Below, in pieces: positions 7,105 to 14,300 of a stretch of DNA of 26,403 nucleotides. Under the pieces are notes generated by a model that had not been told where the DNA came from, made no database searches, and saw only the letters and a list, made by a program, of their open reading frames with translations. Location of the stretch: contig JAKATY010000063.1 of the NCBI GenBank assembly GCA_021827955.1, positions 1 through 26,403 on the forward strand. Direction: 5' to 3'. Both the position numbers and the translations under genes were made by a program. This stretch comes from Microcaldota archaeon (GTDB taxonomy: Archaea > Micrarchaeota > Micrarchaeia > Micrarchaeales > Micrarchaeaceae). Numbering within the stretch: the stretch's first letter is position 1; each line of letters opens with the position of its first letter.

Positions 7105-8229
7105 ATGAGATTATCAGCGACCAGTGGTTTTATGCCGGAAAATGTAAGTCCAGACGATGAAGAGATATTGCGTTTTATAGAGAGCGCCAGGCCGAAAATA
7201 TATGTGATAGGCACGGGAGGCAGCGGAAGCAACACCGTGACGCGTCTTTCGAGCATAGGCATAGAAAACGCAACCCTCATAGCCATGAACACCGATGCTG
7301 CGCATCTTGTCAAGACGCGCTCTGAAAGGAAACTCCTCATAGGCAAAAAGATAACAAGGGGCCTTGGGGCCGGCAGCGATATAAAAGTAGGGGAAGAGGC
7401 GGCTCTTGAAAGCAAGGATGAGATAAAGCACATGATAGGCGACGCCACTCTTGTTCTCGTAACGTGCGGGCTTGGAGGCGGCACGGGCACGGGATCAATA
7501 TCAACAATAGTGCATGAGGCGAAGGAGGCGGGCGCGCTCACGGTAAGCGTGGTAACGCTTCCATTCTCAAGCGAGGGCAAGACGAGAATGAGAAACGCCC
7601 TGGAAGGGCTTGCAAAGCTGAAGAAAGTTTCTGATACTACTATCATAATCCCCAACGACAAGCTTCTTTCCATAGCTCCAGATTTGCCGCTTAACATGGC
7701 ATTCAGGGTTTCTGATGAAGTGCTTGCAGAAGCTACCAAGGGCATAGTGGAGATGAGCACTAAGCCGGGATTGGTCAACATAGATTTCGCAGACTTGCGC
7801 GCAGTCCTAAAGGACTCAGGCTTCGCAGTAATAGGAACAGGCGAAAGCACTGCTCCCGATGGCAACAGCATGCGCGCCATCAACGCGCTAGAAAGCGCGA
7901 TAAAGAGCCCGATACTCGACGCGGAGCTTTCAACCGCGAAGAAAGCGCTCGTGAACATAGTAGGAGGGGAAGGCCTTACACTGAAAGAGGCTGAAAGTGT
8001 ATTCCAGGAAGTGTCAAGCAGGATAGACTCTGATGCACTGCTCAAGTGGGGCGCCAGGATAGAGCCGGAAATGAAAAAGGAAACCGTTCGCGTTACAATA
8101 GTCATAAGCGGGGTCGAGTTTCCGCAGTATACGGAAGAAGGAATAGCAAAAAGCATAAAAACGATGGAGGACCTGGATCTCGATGAAGTATTCACCGAGA
8201 AGAAGAAAAAGCCGCAACAGCAGCAATAA
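7105..8229 (+). CDS. ftsZ: Cell division protein FtsZ
   Basis: Tubulin-family GTPase that forms the division ring, 374 residues. It shows IYVIGTGGSGSNTV at the nucleotide-binding N-terminus, NTDAAHL at 62-68, the tubulin signature GLGGGTGTGS with GGGTGTG at 124-130, TLPFSSEGKTR, and a T7 loop NIDFADLRAVLKDSG (Asn225, Asp227, Asp230) able to complete GTP hydrolysis in the next subunit. The C-terminal domain continues to about residue 355 and ends in a charged tail, KKKKPQQQQ, without an obvious conserved tail peptide. ATG 7105 is used; ATG 7132 (residue 10, after a GGTTTT stretch) is an alternative that would remove only a non-conserved leader. It is convergent with the L24e gene. Whether a second FtsZ exists elsewhere cannot be seen here. 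Confidence 0.96.
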   Translation: MRLSATSGFMPENVSPDDEEILRFIESARPKIYVIGTGGSGSNTVTRLSSIGIENATLIAMNTDAAHLVKTRSERKLLIGKKITRGLGAGSDIKVGEEAALESKDEIKHMIGDATLVLVTCGLGGGTGTGSISTIVHEAKEAGALTVSVVTLPFSSEGKTRMRNALEGLAKLKKVSDTTIIIPNDKLLSIAPDLPLNMAFRVSDEVLAEATKGIVEMSTKPGLVNIDFADLRAVLKDSGFAVIGTGESTAPDGNSMRAINALESAIKSPILDAELSTAKKALVNIVGGEGLTLKEAESVFQEVSSRIDSDALLKWGARIEPEMKKETVRVTIVISGVEFPQYTEEGIAKSIKTMEDLDLDEVFTEKKKKPQQQQ

Positions 8230-8270
8230 GAAGCTCAAGGAAGAGAAAAGGAGATGAAGATGCAGCTTCT
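8229..8270. terminator. Inverted repeat between convergent ftsZ and L24e genes
   Basis: AGAAGCT at 8229-8235 is matched by AGCTTCT at 8264-8270, giving a 7-bp stem with a 28-base loop in the short convergent gap. It may help end both transcripts. The long loop makes this weak. Confidence 0.22.
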
Positions 8271-8276
8271 TATATC

Positions 8277-8420
8277 CTACTCCTTTTTGATTTTTCTATG
8301 GTAGACTACATCGAATTTGTAGCACTTGTTGCTGCAGTAGTAGCTGATCTTGCCTGAGCGGTGGACAAACATTATACCTTTGCCTTTCTCTATCTCTTTC
8401 GAACAATAAGAGCATTTCAT
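8277..8420 (-). CDS. rpl24e: Ribosomal protein L24e (very short)
   Basis: A 47-residue reading frame starting MKCSYCSKEIEKGKGIMFV. It has the L24e zinc ribbon CxxC...CxxxC (CSYC and CSNKC) and the typical HRSGKISYYCSNKCYKF core, so it is the 50S protein L24e. Family members are usually somewhat longer; this one stops soon after the second cysteine pair with VVYHRKIKKE. The ATG at 8420 follows GGTTATTTTT, a GGT-type ribosome site. It lies 32 bases after the S28e stop on the same strand, matching the classic archaeal order L7Ae-S28e-L24e. The nucleoside diphosphate kinase gene that often follows is absent; convergent ftsZ is there instead. Confidence 0.92.
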   Translation of the reverse strand: MKCSYCSKEIEKGKGIMFVHRSGKISYYCSNKCYKFDVVYHRKIKKE

Positions 8421-8452
8421 AAAAATAACCTTTTTTCAGGCGCGTCCGCGGA

Positions 8453-8791
8453 TCATCTTACCGATATCTGCTTCGCCTCCCTGCTTGTATCTACCAGCCT
8501 TACTATGTCTCCTACCTTTACCGGGCCGAGTATGTTCCTTTTTATCACTCTTCCCTTATCCCTTCCTTCCAGTATGTTGCACATTACAGTATAAATTTCG
8601 CCGTACATGCCTGTTTTGCCTTTATTGCTGACCTCGACTATTTCAGCTGCTATGCCACGGAATGCGCTTGGCTGCTCCTGTTGCTTCTGCTGCGGCACGC
8701 TTGCGCTTGCCTCTGCCTTCGCTTTTGGCTCCGGCTGCTGGCCCTGCTTTTCGCCTTCCTGTGCGCCTTCTTTTTCATTGTTAGCTGCCAT
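8453..8791 (-). CDS. rps28e: Ribosomal protein S28e with low-complexity N-terminal extension
   Basis: 30S ribosomal protein S28e. The conserved domain is the C-terminal ~65 residues: AEIVEVSNKGKTGMYGEIYTV-like strand region, NILEGRDKGRVIKRNILGPVKVGDIVRLVDT and an EAKQI end. Family members are normally about 70 residues; here about 45 extra N-terminal residues rich in Ala, Gln, Glu and Lys precede the domain. ATG 8791 is chosen; an upstream GTG at 8800 would add three residues. It sits 36 bases after L7Ae and 32 bases before L24e on the same strand, the usual archaeal arrangement. The extension resembles the charged tails on L7Ae, L30e and S7 in this window. Confidence 0.93.
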   Translation of the reverse strand: MAANNEKEGAQEGEKQGQQPEPKAKAEASASVPQQKQQEQPSAFRGIAAEIVEVSNKGKTGMYGEIYTVMCNILEGRDKGRVIKRNILGPVKVGDIVRLVDTSREAKQISVR

Positions 8792-8827
8792 GTGCAACAC
8801 TATTGTTCATTCAAGCATGCTGAAGCC

Positions 8828-9268
8828 TCACTGGCTCTTCGGCTTTTCAGCCGCAGCCTCCTTGCCCGCTTCCTTTTCTTGCTTTGGCTTCTCCTGCTTT
8901 GCCTGCGCCTTTCCTGTGGCCCTTGAAATTATGTCGTCGAATTGGCCGGAAGCCTTGCCCTTGTTTTCAACCGCAACGGCGGTGCACTGGACGTTCAGCC
9001 CTATGGACTTTCCAAGTTCCTGCTTGCTCGGCACGAAAACGTAAGGCACCTTCTTGCTTTCGCATATTGCAGGTATGTGCATGACTACCTCTTCAGGTTC
9101 CACGTCTCCTGCAATCGCAACGAACGTCGCAAGCCCTCTTTCAACGCTTTTAGTGACCTCGTTGGCGCCTTTCTTCACCGTGCCAGACTGCTTTGCAAGC
9201 TGCAGTGCTTCGTATACCTTTGCCACAACATCATTCGACACTTCGAACTTCACGTAAGATTTTGCCAT
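8828..9268 (-). CDS. rpl7ae: Ribosomal protein L7Ae
   Basis: L7Ae, a kink-turn RNA-binding protein of the 50S subunit that in archaea also serves box C/D and H/ACA RNPs and RNase P (family knowledge). The RNA-binding signature KKGANEVTKSVERGLA lies near residues 32-47, followed by IAGDVEPEEVVMHIPAICE and VPYVFVPSKQELGKSIG, all canonical. A tail of about 25 residues rich in Lys, Glu and Ala after the domain is unusual. ATG 9268 (MAKSYVKF) is preferred because GGTGA lies 8 bases upstream, inside what would otherwise be an N-terminal MVKK extension. It heads the L7Ae-S28e-L24e set, about 125 bases after EF-2, with an A/T-rich AGATAAATG promoter-like stretch near 9302-9315. Confidence 0.94.
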   Translation of the reverse strand: MAKSYVKFEVSNDVVAKVYEALQLAKQSGTVKKGANEVTKSVERGLATFVAIAGDVEPEEVVMHIPAICESKKVPYVFVPSKQELGKSIGLNVQCTAVAVENKGKASGQFDDIISRATGKAQAKQEKPKQEKEAGKEAAAEKPKSQ

Positions 9269-9393
9269 TTTTTTCACCATCTGTCAGTCAAACTTCATCG
9301 GTAAGCATTTATCTGCACGTACGAGGAAGAAACCGCATATATTATTCCCCGCAAAGGTTTTTAAGTTTTGGGTAACGGAAGGCATTTGGCGTT

Positions 9394-11589
9394 TCAGCTT
9401 ATCAGGAAGTCGCCAGGCTTTGGCGGCTCCTCCGAAACGCCCTTCCTCTTCCTTATCTCTCTCACTACCTGGTCCTGCAGCGCCTGCGGCACTTTCTCAT
9501 ATCCCGCGAACTCCATAGCCCAGAGCGCCCTTCCCTGCGTCAGGCTCCTCAAGCTGTTGGAGAAGTTCTTCAGCGTTTCCGCCACCGGCACCTTCGACTT
9601 TATTATTACCTGATCCCTGTCCTGCTGTATATCAATTATGACTCCTCTCATTCCCTGCAGGAATGCAATGACATCCGACATGTACTCCTGCGGTATGGTT
9701 ATCTCATAGTTCTGCTTCGGCTCAAGCAGCGTCACTCCCGCTTCTAAAAGCGCTGCGTATATGCCGTTCCTTATTGAAGGTATTACCTGTGCCGGCCCTC
9801 TGTGCACCGGGTCCTCGTGTATTGTAGCATCAACTATGCTGACAAGGACTCCAGCCACTTTCTGCCTCGCCAGCGGCCCGTCCCTTATCGCTTCCTCAAA
9901 GCCTTCTGTGACGTTTTCCATTACCTCGTTTATGTATTGGACTCCATGCGTAACGTCGCTGAGCAGGCATCTGTTGTATACATATACCACGTTCTTCGCG
10001 ACGTTCCTGTCGAGCCCGTTCTTTACCATCAGCTCTATCGCGGCCTGGCCTTTCGGCTTGCCTTCCTTCATCGCGCCGTCGTCCAGCTCCTTGAGAAGCG
10101 CGGGAGGCAACGGCTCTACCGTAATGTAGAACTTCGAGTGCCTGTTCGGAGTCTTGCTCTCTACGGGCCCCGCCTTTGATTCTATGGCCTCATTATAAAC
10201 TACTATCGGCTCGCTTGACACTATAGGTATGCCGAACTCGTCTCTGATCTTCGTCTCTATTATCTCCAGGTGTAGCTCTCCCATTCCGCTTACGAGGTGC
10301 TCTCCTGTTTCCTGGTTTATCTCGGCCTGTATTGTCGGGTCCTCTTTTGACAGCTCCCTAAGAGCTTCTATAAGCTTCAGCGTATCCCTTGAATCCTTGG
10401 CTTCTATGGCCTTTGTCACTACGGGCTTTGAATAGTGCTTTATCGGGTCGAACGGCTCTATTATGTTCTCGCTTAGCGTGTCCCCTATCGTAAGGTTGCT
10501 AAGCCCCACTATCGTTGCAATGTTGCCTGCGGGCACCTCATCCACTGTTACCCTGTCAGGGCCCATGTATACTCCGACTTGCTGTATCCTCTCTGTGTTG
10601 TTCTTTCCGGAGATGTGCAGCTCCACTCCCTTTCTTGCGATTCCTGAAAATACCCTTCCTACAGCGACTTCTCCGCTGTGCTGGTCGTAAGTTATGCCGA
10701 ATACAACTATATTCGTCTTTGCGTTGAAGTCCGCATTCATCATCGCCTTGCCGTCTTCGCTGTTTAGGTCGCCGTGCCATATGAGCGGTATCCTGTAGGG
10801 CTGCGCCTCCCTCGGGTTTGGCAAGTTCTCTACTATCATGGGCAATATCGCTTCCTCTATCGGAGCTATCTCCTGCAGCTCCTTATCCCTGCCTTCTTCG
10901 AAGTACTTGAAAACATCCTTGAACGTAATCTTGTATTTTTCCATTATCGTCTTTGAGACTGCCCATTTGTCATATGCGGAACCGAATGCAACGCTGTTGC
11001 CCTCTACGCTCACCTTCCACTTTTCAGCGAATTCCACTGGCGCGAATTGCTCTATGAAATAGTTTACTTTGCTCACAAGTTCGAGTAGCCTCTCCTGTGT
11101 CTGCTCCGGCGTAAGCTTCAGTTCGCTAAGCAGCCTGTCTACCTTGTTTACGAAAAGGACAGGCCTCACCTTTTCCTTCAGCGCCTGCTTCAGCACGGTT
11201 TCGGTCTGCGGCATTATCATCTCTACCGGGTCTATGACAAGCACCGCACCGTCAACAGCGCGCATGGATCTCGTCACGTGGCCTCCGAAGTCTACGTGGC
11301 CCGGAGTGTCTATGAGATTTATCATGTAGTCGTTGTCCTTGTACTTGAAGCCTAGGGAGATATTTGCGGATTTTATCGTCATTTTCCTTTCCTTCTCTAT
11401 CGCGTCGTAGTTCGTGTATAGAACATCTCCTGCAACCGTCTTGGAGATAAGCCCCGCTTTAGCGAGCAGGGAGTCGGTAAGGGTAGTCTTGCCATGGTGA
11501 ACGTGCGCTATTATCGCTATGTTTCTTATTCTGTCGTAATCCTTCATGAGTTTTGAGATTTCCTCTACCATCAATTCTTTCCTTACCAT
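9394..11589 (-). CDS. fusA: Translation elongation factor EF-2
   Basis: Archaeal EF-2, 731 residues, the GTPase driving ribosomal translocation. All five domains are present: GTPase domain with INLIDTPGHVDFGG and VNKVD (148-151), domain II, GMGELHLEI in domain III, and a domain IV loop HEDPVHRGPAQ whose His596 is the expected diphthamide site, ending in RKGVSEEPPKPGDF. Several normally constant GTPase residues differ. The P-loop reads AHVHHGKTT (His31 instead of Asp), switch I reads ERKMTI instead of the usual RGITI, and GGHVTR has His104 for the usual acidic residue. It lies 15 bases after the S7 gene with a GGTG site before its ATG, in the S12-S7-EF-2 (str) order. Confidence 0.96.
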   Translation of the reverse strand: MVRKELMVEEISKLMKDYDRIRNIAIIAHVHHGKTTLTDSLLAKAGLISKTVAGDVLYTNYDAIEKERKMTIKSANISLGFKYKDNDYMINLIDTPGHVDFGGHVTRSMRAVDGAVLVIDPVEMIMPQTETVLKQALKEKVRPVLFVNKVDRLLSELKLTPEQTQERLLELVSKVNYFIEQFAPVEFAEKWKVSVEGNSVAFGSAYDKWAVSKTIMEKYKITFKDVFKYFEEGRDKELQEIAPIEEAILPMIVENLPNPREAQPYRIPLIWHGDLNSEDGKAMMNADFNAKTNIVVFGITYDQHSGEVAVGRVFSGIARKGVELHISGKNNTERIQQVGVYMGPDRVTVDEVPAGNIATIVGLSNLTIGDTLSENIIEPFDPIKHYSKPVVTKAIEAKDSRDTLKLIEALRELSKEDPTIQAEINQETGEHLVSGMGELHLEIIETKIRDEFGIPIVSSEPIVVYNEAIESKAGPVESKTPNRHSKFYITVEPLPPALLKELDDGAMKEGKPKGQAAIELMVKNGLDRNVAKNVVYVYNRCLLSDVTHGVQYINEVMENVTEGFEEAIRDGPLARQKVAGVLVSIVDATIHEDPVHRGPAQVIPSIRNGIYAALLEAGVTLLEPKQNYEITIPQEYMSDVIAFLQGMRGVIIDIQQDRDQVIIKSKVPVAETLKNFSNSLRSLTQGRALWAMEFAGYEKVPQALQDQVVREIRKRKGVSEEPPKPGDFLIS

Positions 11590-11604
11590 AAATCAGCACC
11601 GTTT

Positions 11605-12405
11605 TTATCTTGCGCTTCTTGCCATGCGCTCTATCTCGTTCTTTCTCTTTACCGCGTAGCTGTTGACATCGTTGTTCGCAGCCATGATCAGTTCGTCCGC
11701 AAGCGCTTCAACAATGCTTTTCCTTTTGTCGAATGCGCTTATAACAGTAGCAAAAGCGATATTCCTCAGCGCTATATCCATCCTTTTGCTCGCGCTGATA
11801 TCCACTGTAACGTTAGCTACAACGCCTCCGTATCTTACCCTTGTGGTATCCTCTATTGGAGCACTGTTCTCCAGCGCCCTTACAAGAACCTGCAGCGGGT
11901 TTTCATGCGCCTTCCCTTCTATCCTGTCGAACGCCTTCTCTACTATATGCATGACCTTCATCTTCTTGCCCTGCAGCCTGCCCTTCGTCCTTATTACATG
12001 GCTGCCTATCTTCTTGCCCGTGCCTCCCCTCATGAGATAATTCTCGAGCCTTTCAACAACGTTGACGCCCGTTTTTGAGAAATCTTTGTTGCTGTTCCTC
12101 CTGAAAGTATTCGGGTATTCTATATGCTTCAGGTTTATGTAGTTCTTGAGGCTTGCATCAGATATCGTGACATTATAATCATATTTTCCAAAAAGCTTTG
12201 ACGTTTCTTCAGAAGAAGAAGCTGCGGCAGGCGCTTCCCTCTTTTGCACAGGCCTTTTTCTCTGCGCTGGTCTATGCACAGCACCGTCTCGCGCTTCTTT
12301 CCTGGCCTCTTCCGGTGCGCCTTTCTGCTGCGCAGCTGCAGCATCCTTGGCTTCCTTCTCTGCATTGTTGATTTCAGCGTTATCCATGTGATCGACCTGC
12401 TTCAT
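11605..12405 (-). CDS. rps7: Ribosomal protein S7 (uS7) with long N-terminal extension
   Basis: 30S head protein that binds the 3' domain of 16S rRNA. The S7 domain runs from about residue 75 to the end: LFGKYDYNVTISD, KHIEYPNTFRR, NVVERLENYLMRGGTGKK, NPLQVLVRALENSAPIEDTTR, RYGGVVANVTVDISASKRMD, IALRNIAFA and the terminal ALADELIMAANNDVNSYAVK-type helix ending MARSAR. The first ~75 residues are a low-complexity Ala/Glu/Lys/Arg segment not part of S7. ATG 12405 overlaps the S12 stop (ATGA); a second ATG at 12387, preceded by GGTCGATCAC, is an equally possible start. The gene continues the S12-S7-EF-2 operon. Confidence 0.94.
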   Translation of the reverse strand: MKQVDHMDNAEINNAEKEAKDAAAAQQKGAPEEARKEARDGAVHRPAQRKRPVQKREAPAAASSSEETSKLFGKYDYNVTISDASLKNYINLKHIEYPNTFRRNSNKDFSKTGVNVVERLENYLMRGGTGKKIGSHVIRTKGRLQGKKMKVMHIVEKAFDRIEGKAHENPLQVLVRALENSAPIEDTTRVRYGGVVANVTVDISASKRMDIALRNIAFATVISAFDKRKSIVEALADELIMAANNDVNSYAVKRKNEIERMARSAR

Positions 12406-12830
12406 CTCTTGGGCTTCTCCTTTCTGCCCGTCCTTACCTCTTCGAGGCTTGTGCCGTTTACTTCTACTACCTTGAACCTTACTCCCGGTATTGCTCCCAT
12501 CTGGCCCCTCTGAGAGCCTCCAAGGCCTTCTATTGTGACTTCGTCGTGCTCGTCAATGAAGTTAATGGAGCCGTCCTTTGGCACGAATGCCCCTACTACC
12601 TTGTTGTTTTTTATGAGTTGAACTTTTACGCATTTTATATTTCCTGAGTTGGGCTGCTTTTGCTGCAGCGCGTATTTCTCAAGAACGAGAGCCTTTGCCC
12701 TAGGTACTACTCCTACCGGGTCGTATTTCTGCTTTAGCTTCAGCTTTTTCCTCTTCAGCCATTTCTTCAGCATCACCTGATGCTTCCTCTGCTTAAGCAG
12801 TTTTCTAGCGGCAAATTCACCATTTCCCAT
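12402..12830 (-). CDS. rps12: Ribosomal protein S12 (uS12)
   Basis: Decoding-centre protein of the 30S subunit, archaeal type (MGNGEFAARKLL start, 142 residues). Seen are the basic N-terminal arm, KQPNSGNIKCVKVQL (the decoding loop, usually KQPNSAIRKC), VGAFVPKDGSINFIDEHDEV, and GQMGAIPGVRFKVVEVNG. The second loop normally reads GDIPGVRF or KDLPGVR; here Ala replaces the usual Asp. ATG 12830 is chosen because GTGAT lies 4 bases before it; ATG 12836 and GTG 12839 in the same frame are alternatives. Its TGA overlaps the S7 start, so translation is likely coupled. The NusA gene commonly found between L30e and S12 in archaea is missing. Confidence 0.94.
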   Translation of the reverse strand: MGNGEFAARKLLKQRKHQVMLKKWLKRKKLKLKQKYDPVGVVPRAKALVLEKYALQQKQPNSGNIKCVKVQLIKNNKVVGAFVPKDGSINFIDEHDEVTIEGLGGSQRGQMGAIPGVRFKVVEVNGTSLEEVRTGRKEKPKR

Positions 12831-12857
12831 GATCATCACGTTTATCTATAAATTCCA

Positions 12858-13316
12858 TCAAGAGCTTTCGTCCTGCTCTGAAATCTCTTCCTGGTTTTCT
12901 TCAGCATTTTGGCTTTCTTCGCTGCCTTCTATCGCTTCCTCCTTGGCCTTTCTCCTCTTATCTCTCCTCTCCTTTCTTGCTGCCTTCTTCTCTTCAACAG
13001 CTGCATTTGCCTGGCTGGAATAGTCCGCATTCAATATGCCCGAGTTTCCTGGATTTATTACTGCTATCGCAGATACCGGGAAAGGCTTTCCGCATACCGC
13101 ACCCAGCTCTACAGGATTGCCGTTGAAAGTTATGACCTTAAGCTCCGAAAGCCTTGCAAGATGGAGTATATCATTGTAAGGATCCTGCTTGCCTTTTGGC
13201 GAAACGACAACAAGCTTTGCCTTGCCTACAGTTATCGAAGCGATAACGCTGTTCGCACCTATCGCTACCTCGCCGCTGTCTACCGCCAGGCGTATATCTC
13301 CAGATAGGTCTGCCAT
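12858..13316 (-). CDS. rpl30e: Ribosomal protein L30e with long acidic/basic tail
   Basis: 50S protein L30e, same fold as L7Ae. The first ~95 residues match the family: DIRLAVDSGEVAIGANSVIASI, GKAKLVVVSPKGKQDPYND, LSELKVITFNGNPVELGAVCGKPFPVSAIAVINPG-type end. Beyond it about 55 residues of Lys/Arg-rich then Glu/Gln/Ser-rich sequence (ending SEQDESS) form an extra tail; the family usually stops after the domain. ATG 13316 is preceded by GTGATGTAA, a usable ribosome site, and by GAATTAAATTG (13348-13358) as TATA. In many archaea L30e lies between the RNA polymerase genes and NusA-S12-S7-EF-2. Here it starts the cluster and no polymerase large-subunit gene is adjacent. Confidence 0.93.
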   Translation of the reverse strand: MADLSGDIRLAVDSGEVAIGANSVIASITVGKAKLVVVSPKGKQDPYNDILHLARLSELKVITFNGNPVELGAVCGKPFPVSAIAVINPGNSGILNADYSSQANAAVEEKKAARKERRDKRRKAKEEAIEGSEESQNAEENQEEISEQDESS

Positions 13317-13347
13317 TTACATCACAATCAAAGCAAACACGCGCCGC

Positions 13348-13358
13348 AATTTAATTCC
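13348..13358 (-). promoter_or_regulatory. TATA box for the L30e-S12-S7-EF-2 operon
   Basis: On the minus strand GAATTAAATTG is centred about 37 bases upstream of the L30e ATG and predicts a leader near 10 bases that contains GTGAT. It is the only TATA-like element close to this start. Confidence 0.4.
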
Positions 13359-13729
13359 TGCAAACAAAGGACACAAATCGCAGAGCAGTGATAGGATTGA
13401 AAATAAAGATATATAAAAGCTATCCTGTTACTGTGAGAATTGTTAAAAGAAAACATATAAATGTGTTGTGAATGTGCGTGCAAAAGAAGTATTTCAGGAA
13501 GTCAGCCCGGCAATCAGGTTATGCGTTGCTTCTTAGCCGTTCTGCAATCCCATGCCGTTAATCATCGTCAGCATGCCCTTCCATTTAATAATGCTATATT
13601 ACTATTATAAAATTTTATGCTTACCCGTATATAGATCGGAAATATAGTTATGTTTTTAGCAGAAAGTAGGAATCTAAGAAAGCCCAAAAATAATGCTGTG
13701 GATTCAAATATCCACGATTCCCACTGCCC

Positions 13730-13740
13730 TATTTATAAAC
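13730..13740 (+). promoter_or_regulatory. TATA box for the small-protein operon
   Basis: TATTTATAAAC is centred 44 bases before the ATG at 13779 and predicts a leader of about 18 bases carrying GGTGG at 13769-13773, five bases before the ATG. Promoter and ribosome site agree with each other. Confidence 0.5.
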
Positions 13741-13778
13741 AAAAAAGTCTAACCATTATCAAGGGTTTGGTGGCTGCA

Positions 13779-13958
13779 ATGAAAGAGCATAATGCTTGGC
13801 GCAGGGCATATAGGACTTCTTATCAGCAGAGCACGTATGTCTATCCTGTTGTGGACTTTTCAACCTCTTCTGTTCAAGCATCCAAATCCTCAAAGCCTCG
13901 CGGTGAGGCATGGGACATAAAAGTATTCCTTATCCTTTTTCCTTTGAATGAACAGTGA
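13779..13958 (+). CDS. Unknown 59-residue protein
   Basis: A short frame beginning MKEHNAWRRAYRTSYQQSTY and ending in a hydrophobic stretch VFLILFPLNEQ. No family was recognised. Support comes from signals rather than homology: a TATA box at 13730-13740, a GGTGG ribosome site 5 bases before the ATG, and a TGA that directly abuts an ATG of the next frame, the same gapless style seen in the HAD/PRODH/ProRS operon. The frame is open further upstream to an ATG at 13650, which would give 102 residues, but that start lacks a ribosome site and lies upstream of the TATA. It could be a leader peptide controlling the downstream RAM-domain gene, or a chance frame. Confidence 0.4.
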   Translation: MKEHNAWRRAYRTSYQQSTYVYPVVDFSTSSVQASKSSKPRGEAWDIKVFLILFPLNEQ

Positions 13959-14003
13959 ATGCGTTCAAAAAAAAGAAAAAAGAAAAGGAAAATTGGTGTT
14001 AGC

Positions 14004-14294
14004 TTGAACAACAGAATCTCCAACGCAAAAAATCTTCCACATGCCAAAAGGGTCGGAGCGATGCACAAGTTCTTCTTTTTGAAGCCTATCTCTAACCTCA
14101 ACGCAGATGAACTCTCTTCAAAGCTGCTTGGTGTAGAAGGAATAGAGGAAGTATACATAACAGAAGGCGACTATGGCTTTCTGGTAAAGGCAAGAGTAAA
14201 TAGCAGCGATTCCGAGATCGGAGACAAAATAGCGGAGAGCATGCGCAGCAAGTACGGCTACGCCATGAGCTATTACTGCTTCAAGAAGAGATAA
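14004..14294 (+). CDS. Lrp/AsnC-type RAM-domain protein without DNA-binding domain
   Basis: The C-terminal ~77 residues look like a stand-alone RAM (regulation of amino acid metabolism) domain: MHKFFFLKP, ELSSKLLGVEGIEEVYITEG, DYGFLVKARVNSS, then a helix DKIAESMRSKYG. In Lrp/AsnC regulators this domain binds amino acids and drives oligomerisation; no helix-turn-helix precedes it here. Three starts compete: ATG 13959 (abuts the previous stop, adds a Lys/Arg-rich leader), TTG 14004 (GGTG 5 bases upstream, the same layout as the ProRS TTG start) and ATG 14061 (gives the usual stand-alone RAM length). TTG 14004 is chosen on ribosome-site grounds. The gene probably forms an operon with the small frames on either side. 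The family call is by pattern and not certain. Confidence 0.6.
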   Translation: MNNRISNAKNLPHAKRVGAMHKFFFLKPISNLNADELSSKLLGVEGIEEVYITEGDYGFLVKARVNSSDSEIGDKIAESMRSKYGYAMSYYCFKKR

Positions 14295-14300
14295 CAACGG

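Larger units (their letters stand above)
13317..13778. other. Gene-free AT-rich interval with orphan TATA boxes
   Basis: About 460 bases with no convincing gene. Two strong plus-strand TATA-like sequences stand here: GATATATAAAA at 13409-13418 and ACATATAAATG at 13454-13463. No start codon with a ribosome site follows either at normal distance, so a non-coding RNA beginning near 13440 or 13484 is possible. I found no tRNA, SRP RNA, RNase P RNA or C/D-box signature by eye. A third TATA at 13730-13740 serves the small ORF at 13779. A start at 13650 in that ORF's frame exists but lies upstream of this TATA. Confidence 0.5.

Noticed and set aside
7080..8195. 371-codon minus-strand frame across ftsZ
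   Set aside because: It is the antisense shadow of a clear FtsZ gene, with no domain and no start signals.
13470..13570. Box C/D guide RNA on the minus strand
   Set aside because: A GATGAT stretch and a CTGA occur, but no proper C box, D box pair or terminal stem at the right spacing.
13650..13778. Upstream extension of the 59-residue frame to an ATG at 13650
   Set aside because: A TATA box at 13730-13740 lies inside it and a good ribosome site exists only at 13779.
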